Shown: positions 1 through 7,133 of the stretch, in pieces | Numbering within the stretch: the first letter of the stretch is position 1 | Layout of the letters: each line of letters begins with the position of its first letter | Assembly (NCBI RefSeq): GCF_019263705.2 | Contig: NZ_JADQDK010000002.1 | Coordinates: forward strand, 1 to 32,760 | DNA length: 32,760 bases | Origin: Pseudonocardia abyssalis | GTDB taxonomy: Bacteria > Actinomycetota > Actinomycetes > Mycobacteriales > Pseudonocardiaceae | Direction of reading: 5' to 3' | Program-made: the position numbers and the translations under genes | Notes under the pieces: generated by a model | Database searches by the model: none | What the model saw: the letters and a program-made list of their open reading frames with translations, nothing else | What the model was told of the DNA's origin: nothing

Positions 1-621
1 GGTCTCGCGGGGTCCCCACGGCGCGGTGCAGATCCCGAGGTCTTCCTGGCCGGTGAGACCGACGTGCACGGGCGGGTCGGTGATCTCCGCGCCGGCGCCG
101 GGGCGCGGTGAGCGCCAGCTGACCCCGAGATCGCGGGTGGTGACCGCGTGAAGCACCCGCAGGTAGGCCGACCACACCACGTTCGCCAGGGCCCGCTGAA
201 GGCTGATGAGGTCGACCGGGCGGCGTACGCCGTCGCGCAGGTCGACCGCGGTGCGGCCGACCCAGAGGTGGTGGTGCAGCCGGATGTCGGTCTCGTCGTC
301 GTTGTTGTACAGGTGCGCGGCGGTGGCCACCTCCAGCCGCGCTGGCCAGGACACGGAGCCGTCGGCGACGTAGCCGGCCACGAACTGCACCTCGCTGACC
401 GTCTTGGCCACGACCTCGCGGTGGCCGGCGCCGAGGAACCCCACCACCGGCTCGACCCCCGGGCCGTCGAGGTAGCGCTCCAGCAGCAGCGACACCGTCA
501 GCGGGGCCCGGAACTGGACGTCGATCGCGTCCGCCGGTGGCCCGGTGCAGGCGGGGTCGCGGGCGTCGAACAGCACCCGGGTCTCGACCCGGGTGTCGCC
601 GTAGCGGCCCATCCGCACCAT
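1..621 (-). CDS. Hypothetical protein, last visible gene of the transfer operon (3' end beyond window)
   Basis: An open frame of 207 codons runs off the left edge, so the C-terminus is missing. I do not recognise the family. The visible protein is mixed alpha/beta with no clear membrane segment, and includes the peptide HLYNNDDETDIRLHHHLWVG. The start was set at the ATG at 621 because a TACCCT hexamer (complement 629-634) lies exactly 7 nt before it, which suggests a leaderless transcript. No Shine-Dalgarno is visible. The frame is also open upstream to the stop of the DUF4913 gene (682-684), so a non-ATG start or stop readthrough cannot be excluded. Its position directly downstream of the coupling ATPase and DUF4913 genes suggests a role linked to transfer, by context only. 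Confidence 0.6.
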   Translation of the reverse strand, partial: MVRMGRYGDTRVETRVLFDARDPACTGPPADAIDVQFRAPLTVSLLLERYLDGPGVEPVVGFLGAGHREVVAKTVSEVQFVAGYVADGSVSWPARLEVATAAHLYNNDDETDIRLHHHLWVGRTAVDLRDGVRRPVDLISLQRALANVVWSAYLRVLHAVTTRDLGVSWRSPRPGAGAEITDPPVHVGLTGQEDLGICTAPWGPRET

Positions 622-681
622 GCCGTCCAGGGTAGGAACTCGGACCGACAGTTCCCAGTACCCGCGCCCGGCGGCCTGCGG

Positions 682-1476
682 TTATGCCGCGCCCGGTGGG
701 GCGCGGTGTTCGCGCTCGTCGCGGTCCAGGTCGACCGCGGTCAGGTAGTTGGCCTGCCAGAACTCGCGGCGGGCCAGGAGGCGTTCGCGGCCCTCGAGGT
801 GGCGGCCGTCGGCCGGTTCGTCCGGGGGTGCGGTGTAGGCGCCGGCCGGGAGCGGGCTGCTGGGGTCGTGGTGGTGGCCGGGGCGGCACCCCGACGCGGT
901 CGCGCCCGGGGCGGGCCCGGTGGCGGCCGTGATCGCAGACAGCGCGGCGGGGAGCCAGCGGGTGTGCCAGTCCGCGGCCAGCCCGGCCCGCGCGCCGGGG
1001 GTGTGGGCCTCGCGGTAGGTGGTGTGCAGCCAGGTCAGCTCGAGCAGGACCGGGCGGTGCAGGGCCCAGCAGTCGGGCAGCTGCGCGCGGGTGAGCCGGT
1101 ACCAGCCGACCAGCACCCCATCGGTCCAGTAGGCCAGCTGCGCCCACACGGTCGCGGCTTCGTCGACGGTGAGGGTGGGCCAGCTGACCGGGGCCACCGG
1201 CTCGTCGTCGAGCCGCTCGGCGAGGGCGGCGAGCTGGTCGAGCGCGGTGTCGATCCGCGGCAGCGCCTGAGCGAGGAGGTCTGCCGACTCGGCCACGTTC
1301 GCCTCCACCGTGTCGAGGCGCCGCTCGGTGGCGGCTTGAGCGGTGCGGACCTGCGCGGCGAGGCGGGCGAGCAGCTCGTCACGAGCCTGGGCGCGGGTCA
1401 GCGGCGAGCGGCCCCTCCCGCCCCGCTCGGGGAGCGGGTCGTCCCCGTTCGCGTTGTCTGCGTTCGGGCCGGTCAT
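682..1476 (-). CDS. DUF4913 domain protein of the transfer operon
   Basis: The protein has 264 residues. A predicted coiled coil covers roughly 28-90. A DUF4913-like domain follows at about 95-185, with the family pattern of an aromatic-rich start, LPDCWALH (133-140) and a following helix EL.WLHTTYRE. The tail is rich in Pro, Gly and His. The family is uncharacterised but is commonly found beside TraD/TcpA-type ATPases in actinobacterial mobile elements. The ATG at 1476 overlaps the stop of the upstream ATPase gene by 4 nt (ATGA), which indicates translational coupling. A role as an accessory to the coupling protein is inference from context. Confidence 0.8.
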   Translation of the reverse strand: MTGPNADNANGDDPLPERGGRGRSPLTRAQARDELLARLAAQVRTAQAATERRLDTVEANVAESADLLAQALPRIDTALDQLAALAERLDDEPVAPVSWPTLTVDEAATVWAQLAYWTDGVLVGWYRLTRAQLPDCWALHRPVLLELTWLHTTYREAHTPGARAGLAADWHTRWLPAALSAITAATGPAPGATASGCRPGHHHDPSSPLPAGAYTAPPDEPADGRHLEGRERLLARREFWQANYLTAVDLDRDEREHRAPPGAA

Positions 1477-3173
1477 GACGGCGAACCCGCCTTGGGCGGC
1501 GTGCCGGCGAGGAGTTGGTAGCCGGGGGTGAACCGGACCACGGCCGGGCGGGGCGCGGCTCCGAGCAGGTAGGCGTGCCAGCGGGGCAGGGTCGCGATCA
1601 CATCACCGCCGATGACCGGCTCCCGGGTGCGGGTGGTCGAGACCGAGGTGGAGCGGCGCCCGTCGGCGCCGGCGGAGGCGCCGTCGTTGTGCCGGGCGGT
1701 CCAGCGCTCCCCACCGAGGTAGGACAGCGCGCGCAGGTCCTCGACATTCGTGACGCCGGGGAGGATCACCTTGGTGGGCAGGTTCTCCCAGATGATCTCC
1801 CCGGCATCCCGGCCCCAGGTCGCGGACAGCTGCGCCAACGACTGCACGACGGCGCACACGGTGATGCCCCAGCCGCGGGAGTCCGCGGCCCACCGGTCCA
1901 GCGGGACGGGGGTGGTGTGGGCGACCTCGTCGAGCAGGAACGCCAACGGCACCGGTAGCCGCCCGCCCGGCTGGGCGGCGGCGAGGTGTTGGGCGGTGTC
2001 GAACAGGTGCTCGGTCAACGCGGTCAGCAACGGCGCCAGGCGCCGATCGGCGCTGGACCCGATCAGGTACAGCGTCCCGGACCGGGCCAGGAACTCCGCC
2101 ACGTGCAGGTGCCGGCCCGGGGCGGGGCGGCACGCCGCGGCGACGGTGGGGTTGTCCATGAACCCCACACACGAGGAGACGGTGGCGAAGTAGCCCGTCC
2201 TGGTGTTCGGCGCCGCGGCCAGGTGCGTGGTCAGGGTCTCCACCCACCCGGGCGGCACCTGCCCGGGGTGGCCGGTGAGCACGTGCACCGGGGCGGGGTC
2301 GTCGGGGGTGTTGGCCCAGCGCATCACCGCGCCCATGTCGCGGCCGGACAGCGCGGCGGCCATCAGATAGGCGCGGATGATCTCCTGGGCTTTCTGCGCC
2401 CAGAACTCCGCGGCGTGGGTCCCGGCGGCCGCTCCCCCACCGCGGACCAGCGCCCACGCCCGCGCATCCGCGCATGCGTGGGCGTCGCAGCCGGCGACCG
2501 GGTCCCAGGCCAGGGTGGAGGCGAGCTCGCCCAGCTCGGCGGGATTGAACACCGCCACCGGCCCCACCGCGGCGCGCGCCGCCATGGTGGCCAGCGCCAG
2601 CTCCGGCTTGGTGGAGGGCACGACCACCGCGCCGGGGGCTTGGAGCAACAGCCCGATCAGGTACTGGGTCTTCCCGGAGCCTTGCGGGCCGAGGATCCCG
2701 ATCCCCCGGGTCCACGGCGAGTACACCCGCCGCCGCCGCAGATGCCGCGGCCCGGACACCAGGCGGCCGGCCTCCCACCCCGCCCACGTCACCGGGGCGC
2801 GAGAGTGATCGCGCCCGGGCCACAGCCCGGCGGCGTGGCGGCGCACCGCGGCGGCCCCGCAGCTCTCGGCGAGGTCGTGGCCGTCGAGCCAGCCGACCGG
2901 GCCGCCCAGCGCCCGGCGCAGCCGGGTCTGCGGGTGGGTCCACCAGCTGCGGTGCCCGACGGTCGCCGCGGTGAGCACCGACCCGGCCGTGGCGCCGACC
3001 AGGGCGAGGGAGTCCAGCAGCGGCCACGACGTCGCACCGGCGAGCCACGCCGACGCGGCCGTGGCCGCCACCCCGGCCGTGCCGGCCTGGACGTGCAGAC
3101 GGGCGATCTCGCCGTCGGTGAGCGCGCCCGCGCCGGCACCGGCCAGACCATCGGCCCACATCCCGGGCCGCAT
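1473..3173 (-). CDS. TraD/TraG/TcpA-type conjugative coupling ATPase
   Basis: This is a 566-residue membrane-anchored P-loop ATPase, expected to couple the relaxosome to the transfer channel. Two hydrophobic segments lie near residues 32-50 and 52-72. Walker A is GPQGSGKT at about 162-169. Walker B is LAFLLDEVA at about 410-418, followed by the RGWGITVCAVVQS segment typical of TraG/TraD proteins. The same frame stays open much further upstream, to about 3950, but that part is a shadow of the DUF2637 gene. The start was put at the ATG at 3173, which overlaps the stop of the preceding gene by one nucleotide (TGATG). With the MobF relaxase at 27397-32532, this suggests single-stranded conjugation of the actinobacterial TraA/TcpA type. 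No other channel genes are visible in the window. Confidence 0.88.
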   Translation of the reverse strand: MRPGMWADGLAGAGAGALTDGEIARLHVQAGTAGVAATAASAWLAGATSWPLLDSLALVGATAGSVLTAATVGHRSWWTHPQTRLRRALGGPVGWLDGHDLAESCGAAAVRRHAAGLWPGRDHSRAPVTWAGWEAGRLVSGPRHLRRRRVYSPWTRGIGILGPQGSGKTQYLIGLLLQAPGAVVVPSTKPELALATMAARAAVGPVAVFNPAELGELASTLAWDPVAGCDAHACADARAWALVRGGGAAAGTHAAEFWAQKAQEIIRAYLMAAALSGRDMGAVMRWANTPDDPAPVHVLTGHPGQVPPGWVETLTTHLAAAPNTRTGYFATVSSCVGFMDNPTVAAACRPAPGRHLHVAEFLARSGTLYLIGSSADRRLAPLLTALTEHLFDTAQHLAAAQPGGRLPVPLAFLLDEVAHTTPVPLDRWAADSRGWGITVCAVVQSLAQLSATWGRDAGEIIWENLPTKVILPGVTNVEDLRALSYLGGERWTARHNDGASAGADGRRSTSVSTTRTREPVIGGDVIATLPRWHAYLLGAAPRPAVVRFTPGYQLLAGTPPKAGSPS

Positions 3174-3550
3174 CACCGCTGCCCGCCCATCGGGCCGCCG
3201 ACCAGCTCGTAGCAGTCCTGCCCCGCGGTGACCGGGGTCGCGACTGGCGTCGACGCGACCGCCGTCGAACGTCGACGTGCCCGCAGCCGCCCGGCCAGGC
3301 GTGGAACGATCCGGGCCGCGACGGTGGGACTCGCCCAGGCGGGGAGGTGTAGCCCGTAGCGGTGGGCCAGCGCCCGGGCCGCGAGCAGCGCGATCAGCAC
3401 CCAGGAGGTCGCGACCAGCACGACCAGCACGGTGTGCACGACCGGCACCAGCTGCACAACCAGCGCTGCGGCCGCGACGGCGGCCAGCACGCACCGCGTA
3501 CGACCCCACCGGCCCTGGCCGGGGGTGGCGGGATCGGGAAGGCACCTCAT
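3173..3550 (-). CDS. Small two-helix membrane protein of the transfer operon
   Basis: The product has 125 residues. Two adjacent hydrophobic segments lie at about 20-40 and 42-60, separated by VVHTVLV. The rest is Arg-rich (GRLRARRRS) and ends in GGPMGGQR. The family is not recognised. The ATG at 3550 overlaps the stop of the DUF2637 gene by 4 nt (ATGA), and the stop overlaps the ATPase start by 1 nt, so it is firmly embedded in the operon. A role as a membrane partner of the coupling ATPase is plausible from context but unproven. Confidence 0.7.
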   Translation of the reverse strand: MRCLPDPATPGQGRWGRTRCVLAAVAAAALVVQLVPVVHTVLVVLVATSWVLIALLAARALAHRYGLHLPAWASPTVAARIVPRLAGRLRARRRSTAVASTPVATPVTAGQDCYELVGGPMGGQR

Positions 3551-4377
3551 CGTGGCCACCCCGCCCCCACCAGCTCCGGCTCGGTTCCGGCCGGCGCACC
3601 GGCCGGGGTGACGGCGAGGGCCTGGGCGCGGGTGAGCAACCGCCGCCCGGTCCGCGGCGAGCAGCCGAACAACACCGCCGCGTGCGCCCCGGTGACCAGG
3701 GCCCCGGCCTCGAGCAGCTCCACCAGCTCGACCACCCGCCCGTCCGGATCGACCGGGCGGGGCGACGTCGCCGTGTCCGCGTCGACCGCGTCCCACCGGC
3801 GGGACAGCCCCCGCTCGTCCAGCAGCCCGTCGCTGTAGGCGCCGACGGCCAGCTCGAGACGCTCCGACACCGCCCCGATCGCACCGGTGACCCGCTCGTC
3901 GACGTTGCGCTCGTCGACGTCGGGCCGGTCGACGTCGGGTTCGTCGACATCGCGTTGCTCGACGACGTGCTGGTGCACAGCGGGGTGGTTGTCGGTGCGG
4001 CCGACGAGCACCGCCAGATGGACCACGGCTCCCAGCACGGCCGGGGCGACCGCGGAGACGATCACGACCACCCACCACGGCGGGGCGAGCGCGAACGCGG
4101 CCAGACCGTGCCCGAGGGCGTTGGCCGCGACCGAGGACCCGAGCAGGGCCAGTGCGAGCGCGCGGGCGAACCGGCGCGCGGACGACACGGCCCAGCCGCC
4201 CAGCCACACCAGTGACCCCGCGGCCGCGCCGGCGTCGACCACGACCGGCAACAGCCAGGCGAGCTGCGGGGAGAACCCGCACAGCAACGCGAGATCGCGC
4301 AGCGCGGCGAACGACAGGACCGCCGCCGCGGCCGCGACCACGCCCAGCAGCCCAAAAAGCACCACCCGCGCGTTCAC
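3547..4377 (-). CDS. DUF2637 membrane protein with C-terminal HTH-like region
   Basis: The product has 276 residues. Four predicted membrane helices lie at about 4-25, 38-62, 71-93 and 102-125, with the DUF2637 signature LPVVVDAG in the second. DUF2637 proteins are common on actinobacterial conjugative plasmids, some of them as Spd-like spread proteins. A low-complexity acidic repeat (VDEPDVDRPDVDE, about 144-156) links the membrane part to a soluble domain. Residues 215-255 look like a helix-turn-helix of the type that tests for a next amino acid pattern (GALVTGAHAAVLFGCSPRTG). The GTG start at 4377 overlaps the upstream stop by 4 nt (GTGA). The reading frame continues further upstream without a start of its own, as a shadow of neighbouring genes. 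Confidence 0.78.
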   Translation of the reverse strand: MNARVVLFGLLGVVAAAAAVLSFAALRDLALLCGFSPQLAWLLPVVVDAGAAAGSLVWLGGWAVSSARRFARALALALLGSSVAANALGHGLAAFALAPPWWVVVIVSAVAPAVLGAVVHLAVLVGRTDNHPAVHQHVVEQRDVDEPDVDRPDVDERNVDERVTGAIGAVSERLELAVGAYSDGLLDERGLSRRWDAVDADTATSPRPVDPDGRVVELVELLEAGALVTGAHAAVLFGCSPRTGRRLLTRAQALAVTPAGAPAGTEPELVGAGWPR

Positions 4378-4607
4378 TCTCCCACCGCCTGTGCGGCGGC
4401 GGTGGCGTAGAAGTGCAGCGCGCACGGCCACACCGCCCCCGGCAGCCCGGTACCCGGGACCGTGCAGCCCTGGCACCGGCCGTGCCGATCCGGCATGTGC
4501 ACCGCGAGCAGCCGCTGCGCGACCCCGCCCAACCGACCCAGCTGCAGCGCCAGCTCGCCGAGTGGCACCACCGGCTCGCTGCCGACCTCCCGCGTCGGCG
4601 CGCTCAC
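4374..4607 (-). CDS. Small Cys/His protein, possible zinc-binding
   Basis: The product has 77 residues. It has a compact set of possible metal ligands: H37, H42, C45 and C48 (HGRCQGC), C62 and H65 (PCALH). This resembles small actinobacterial proteins encoded next to WhiB genes, but I cannot name a family. The ATG at 4607 overlaps the whiB stop by 4 nt, and its own stop overlaps the DUF2637 start by 4 nt. That coupling supports it being a real gene despite its size. Confidence 0.65.
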   Translation of the reverse strand: MSAPTREVGSEPVVPLGELALQLGRLGGVAQRLLAVHMPDRHGRCQGCTVPGTGLPGAVWPCALHFYATAAAQAVGE

Positions 4608-4885
4608 GCCGCCCTCGCTCGGCGGTCGAGCCGGGCCGCGCGCACCTCACGGCGCTGCGCGGCGGTCAACCCGCCGGCCACCCCGTAGGCCAGCGGCATC
4701 GCCAACACCGCCACCCGGCACCGGTCCAGCACCGGACAGCCCGCGCACACCGCCAACGCCGCATGCTCCCCCACCGTCGGGGCCTGGCCCGGCCCGGACT
4801 CATCCACCGGGAACATCCGCTCCGGCGTAGCGGCGCACGGCACCTGGCCCGGCTGTACTGCTGAGGGTGCTGCAATCCTGCTCAT
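4604..4885 (-). CDS. WhiB-like iron-sulfur transcription factor
   Basis: The product has 93 residues and the four-cysteine arrangement of the Wbl family: C17, then C47-x2-C50-x5-C56 (CAGCPVLDRC), which would hold a 4Fe-4S cluster. The usual GVWGG turn is here GVAGG (68-72), with the Trp replaced by Ala. A basic C-terminal tail (RREVRAARLDRRARAA) could contact DNA. The ATG at 4885 is preceded by a strong GAAGGAG ribosome site (complement 4892-4899), which decides against the upstream in-frame ATG. It is the first gene of the transfer operon, so a regulatory role over transfer is a reasonable inference. Confidence 0.88.
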   Translation of the reverse strand: MSRIAAPSAVQPGQVPCAATPERMFPVDESGPGQAPTVGEHAALAVCAGCPVLDRCRVAVLAMPLAYGVAGGLTAAQRREVRAARLDRRARAA

Positions 4886-5135
4886 GGGTCGTCTCCTTCG
4901 CATCGGGTGGGGCACGGCCCACGGCCTCGGCGGAGGGTCAGAGCTCCGCCGAGGCCCCTTGCATGAGAGGGCTGGTCCCAGAGCGAGCATGACGGGGTGT
5001 ACAGCACTATGCAAGCGTGAGCGGAATATTGCTAAGCTGGTTGCCGCGCAGGTATTCCTGTCACGGTTGACTAGAGGGTGGGGCGGTGCGGACACTTCGT
5101 TGCCATAGTTCGCGCGCCAGGAGGGGGACACCGTC
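4886..5135. promoter_or_regulatory. Divergent promoter region between whiB operon and DUF6879 gene
   Basis: This 250-bp region must hold outward promoters for both sides. Toward the plus strand, weak candidates are TTGCTA-18-TATTCC (5029-5058) and TTGACT (5067-5072). An AGGAGG-type ribosome site (about 5119-5125) precedes the ATG at 5136. The part near 5020-5060 is AT-richer than its surroundings. No assignment is firm. Confidence 0.4.
4923..4956. repeat. 13-bp perfect inverted repeat upstream of whiB
   Basis: GGCCTCGGCGGAG (4923-4935) and its exact complement (4944-4956) flank an 8-nt loop. It lies about 40 nt upstream of the whiB start and would be in its leader. It has no T-run on either side, so an operator, an mRNA structure or an attenuator are all possible. 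Confidence 0.6.
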
Positions 5136-5909
5136 ATGTCCACGAACCACCAGACGTTGATCACTACGGCGGGCACGGCAGACTCGCCCGACCGCAACGA
5201 CTGCCCGAGTGTGCACACGCTCCCCGGCAGGGATGAGGCGTTCGTGGTCGTGCGTGATGACGTCGACGACACCGCCCGCGCGGAACTCGCCGCGGAGTAC
5301 AACCCCGAGCGTGAGTTGCTCGGCACTCAACCGCGCTGGGTGCCGTGCGGACTCATGGATCTAGCAACGCTGGGCCGGTTCATGGACGACAACGTCCATC
5401 AGCGCGGTGACTGGCGGTTCCGGCTCGAGCAGCTCCCGGCATACAGCCGCGCAGGAACAGACTTTCGAGCCTGGCGGGCCGGCGACGCACCGCCGACGGC
5501 CAAGCAGGAGTGGCTCGACCAGCTGGAACGCGACGTGGCGGACGGCATCGCTCACTATCGCGTGCGGATCTTGTCCGAGGACCTGACCGATTACGAGCTG
5601 TACGCCTGCCAGCGCGGTTACGCGCTCAACAGCGCCTTCGAGCAGATCCGGGTGCTGCGCCGTGGCGAGCACAGCATCCCGAGCCTGCTCGGGACCGGTG
5701 ACTACTGGGTGGTCAACCGCATCATCGTGCCCGTGATCTACCAGGCCGACGGCACGTTCGTCGGCGGCGCCTACATCGGCGCGGCCGACGAGCGTGCCGA
5801 GGCCTACCGCGACGATGCTCGCCGGCTCTGGGATGCCGCCGAGCCGTGGGCGTCATGGTGGTCGCGCCACCCCGAGTACCACGGCGCCCGACCGAGTCGA
5901 GCCGCCTAG
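5136..5909 (+). CDS. DUF6879 family protein
   Basis: The product has 257 residues. The first 85 or so are not conserved in any family I recognise. From about 90 onward it matches the DUF6879 layout: RLEQLPAY (96-103), F.AWRAGD, WLDQL (126-130), the strand YRVRIL (141-146), DY (152-153), a helix with N..FEQIRVL, DYWVV (189-193) and a C-terminal helix. DUF6879 is of unknown function and in actinobacteria usually neighbours a DUF5753 helix-turn-helix gene, as here. The ATG at 5136 has an AGGAGGGGG ribosome site. The stop TAG is followed with no gap by the ATG of the HTH gene, so the two are cotranslated. A toxin-antitoxin-like pairing is possible but not shown. Confidence 0.78.
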   Translation: MSTNHQTLITTAGTADSPDRNDCPSVHTLPGRDEAFVVVRDDVDDTARAELAAEYNPERELLGTQPRWVPCGLMDLATLGRFMDDNVHQRGDWRFRLEQLPAYSRAGTDFRAWRAGDAPPTAKQEWLDQLERDVADGIAHYRVRILSEDLTDYELYACQRGYALNSAFEQIRVLRRGEHSIPSLLGTGDYWVVNRIIVPVIYQADGTFVGGAYIGAADERAEAYRDDARRLWDAAEPWASWWSRHPEYHGARPSRAA

Positions 5910-6716
5910 ATGCCTCCACCCGGATCGGGTCGCGATCGAATCTCGCAGCTGCTAGTCGAGATCCGAGGCGATCGCACCCAGACCGAAGCCGCCGCCCGAT
6001 CCGGGCTGAGCCAAGGCAGCATCAGCAAGGCGGAACATGGTCAACGGACACCGCCGCCGAACGTCGCGGAGCGATACGCGCGCGCGCTCGACGCGACGGC
6101 GCCGCAGCGCAGCGAGCTCGTTGAACTCTGCAGGACGATCGCTGACCTCGCGGTCACCCGCCAGACTCGCATCGTTCGCAAGGGCGCCGACGCGCAGCGC
6201 CGTATCCTCGCCGTCGAGCGGCAGTGTCACGAGATTCGCTCCTGGCAGGCCGAGATCGTCCCAGGCTTGATGCAGGCGTGGGCGTACACGTTGGCCGTGA
6301 TCGAACGGGTACCCGATGAGGGGTGGGCGGAGGCTCGCCGGTCCCGCCTCGCGCTACTAGACGACTCTGAGCGGACCGTGATGCAAGTGGTCCCCGAGGG
6401 CGTGCTGCGTACGGTGCTCGGCTCGCAAGAGGTGATGCAGGAGCAGCTGCAGCACCTCATCGACCTGTCCCGGCGACCGAACGTCCGGCTCGGCGTGCTT
6501 CCACACGGCCGGCCCGTGCCTCCGCTACCGCCGTCGTTCCACCTCTACGGCGACCGGATGGCGACCAACGAGACCATCGTCGGCACCGCGTTCCTTGACG
6601 AGCGCGTAGACATCGACCGGCACCGCCGCTGGTTCGATCGACTTGAGGGCGCCGCGCTGCACGATGACGAGGCTCGCCTGGTGATGCAGGACGTCCTCGC
6701 CGCGCACCGCGATTAG
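5910..6716 (+). CDS. XRE-type helix-turn-helix regulator with DUF5753 (Scr1-like)
   Basis: The product has 268 residues. An N-terminal HTH covers about 8-62, with recognition region SGLSQGSISKAEHG (31-44). It is followed by a DUF5753 domain from about 112 (WQAEIVPGLMQAW) to about 262. This family regulates small neighbours in actinomycetes, and some members are proposed antitoxin-like partners. The usual partner is a DUF397 protein, but here it is DUF6879. The ATG at 5910 directly abuts the stop of the upstream gene and has no ribosome site of its own, so it depends on coupling. Confidence 0.85.
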   Translation: MPPPGSGRDRISQLLVEIRGDRTQTEAAARSGLSQGSISKAEHGQRTPPPNVAERYARALDATAPQRSELVELCRTIADLAVTRQTRIVRKGADAQRRILAVERQCHEIRSWQAEIVPGLMQAWAYTLAVIERVPDEGWAEARRSRLALLDDSERTVMQVVPEGVLRTVLGSQEVMQEQLQHLIDLSRRPNVRLGVLPHGRPVPPLPPSFHLYGDRMATNETIVGTAFLDERVDIDRHRRWFDRLEGAALHDDEARLVMQDVLAAHRD

Positions 6717-6754
6717 CCGCCCCGCGCGGATCAACCTCTGACGTCCTCGGCGCG

Positions 6755-6786
6755 CCTACCCTGTTCCGTCCATACGGAACGGTAGG
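6755..6786. promoter_or_regulatory. Extended inverted repeat over the RHH gene leader
   Basis: GTTCCGT (6763-6769) and ACGGAAC (6774-6780) form a perfect 7-bp stem around CCAT. Outside them, CCTACC (6755-6760) pairs with GGTAGG (6781-6786) after a 2-nt bulge. The right arm contains the AGGA ribosome site of the RHH gene. It is a good candidate operator for autoregulation or an RNA hairpin hiding the ribosome site. Confidence 0.55.
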
Positions 6787-6795
6787 AACTGCGCT

Positions 6796-7002
6796 ATGGA
6801 GCGCAAGAAGGGCGGGCGGCCGTCGAAAGGCGATCGGCGACTCGTCAGCTACAAGCTCCCCACGGCGCTGCTCGCGGCGGTCCGCGAGCACGCGGCCCGC
6901 CGTGGGATGACAGTGACCGACCTGATCGGCGAGCTACTCGCGGCCGAGGTCGGTATCCCCTATCAGACGCAGGAGGGATTGCCACTGGGCAAGGCCTCAT
7001 AA
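6796..7002 (+). CDS. Ribbon-helix-helix DNA-binding protein
   Basis: The product has 68 residues. A basic arm (MERKKGGRPSKGDRR) precedes a beta strand LVSYKLP (16-22) and two helices (TALLAAVREHAARRG, TVTDLIGELLAAEVG). This is the MetJ/Arc fold as seen in plasmid copy or transfer regulators. The ATG at 6796 has AGGA 8 nt upstream, inside an inverted repeat that is a natural operator candidate. It lies between the DUF6879/HTH pair and the rep-like gene, so copy-number control of the latter is possible (inference). A strong hairpin follows at once. Confidence 0.75.
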   Translation: MERKKGGRPSKGDRRLVSYKLPTALLAAVREHAARRGMTVTDLIGELLAAEVGIPYQTQEGLPLGKAS

Positions 7003-7008
7003 CGACAG

Positions 7009-7036
7009 CGAGGCGGTCCCCGTAGGGACCGCCTCG
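7009..7036 (+). terminator. Hairpin terminator after the RHH gene
   Basis: CGAGGCGGTCCC (7009-7020) and its perfect complement (7025-7036) are separated by CGTA. This 12-bp GC-rich stem lies 6 nt after the RHH stop. No U-tract follows, as is common for actinobacterial terminators. Confidence 0.7.
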
Positions 7037-7133
7037 AGTCGCGACCGTCTCGGCTTGCACCCCGAGACGGCGCAGATGCTCCGGTTGTCAGCCGGAGCGG
7101 TTCCCTCCGGTCAGGAAGGGGGCGCGCTTTCGC

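Noticed and set aside
148..1521. 457-aa open frame on the plus strand
   Set aside because: It is antisense to the DUF4913 gene and the partial gene, is low-complexity and lacks any domain. It is a GC-rich shadow frame.
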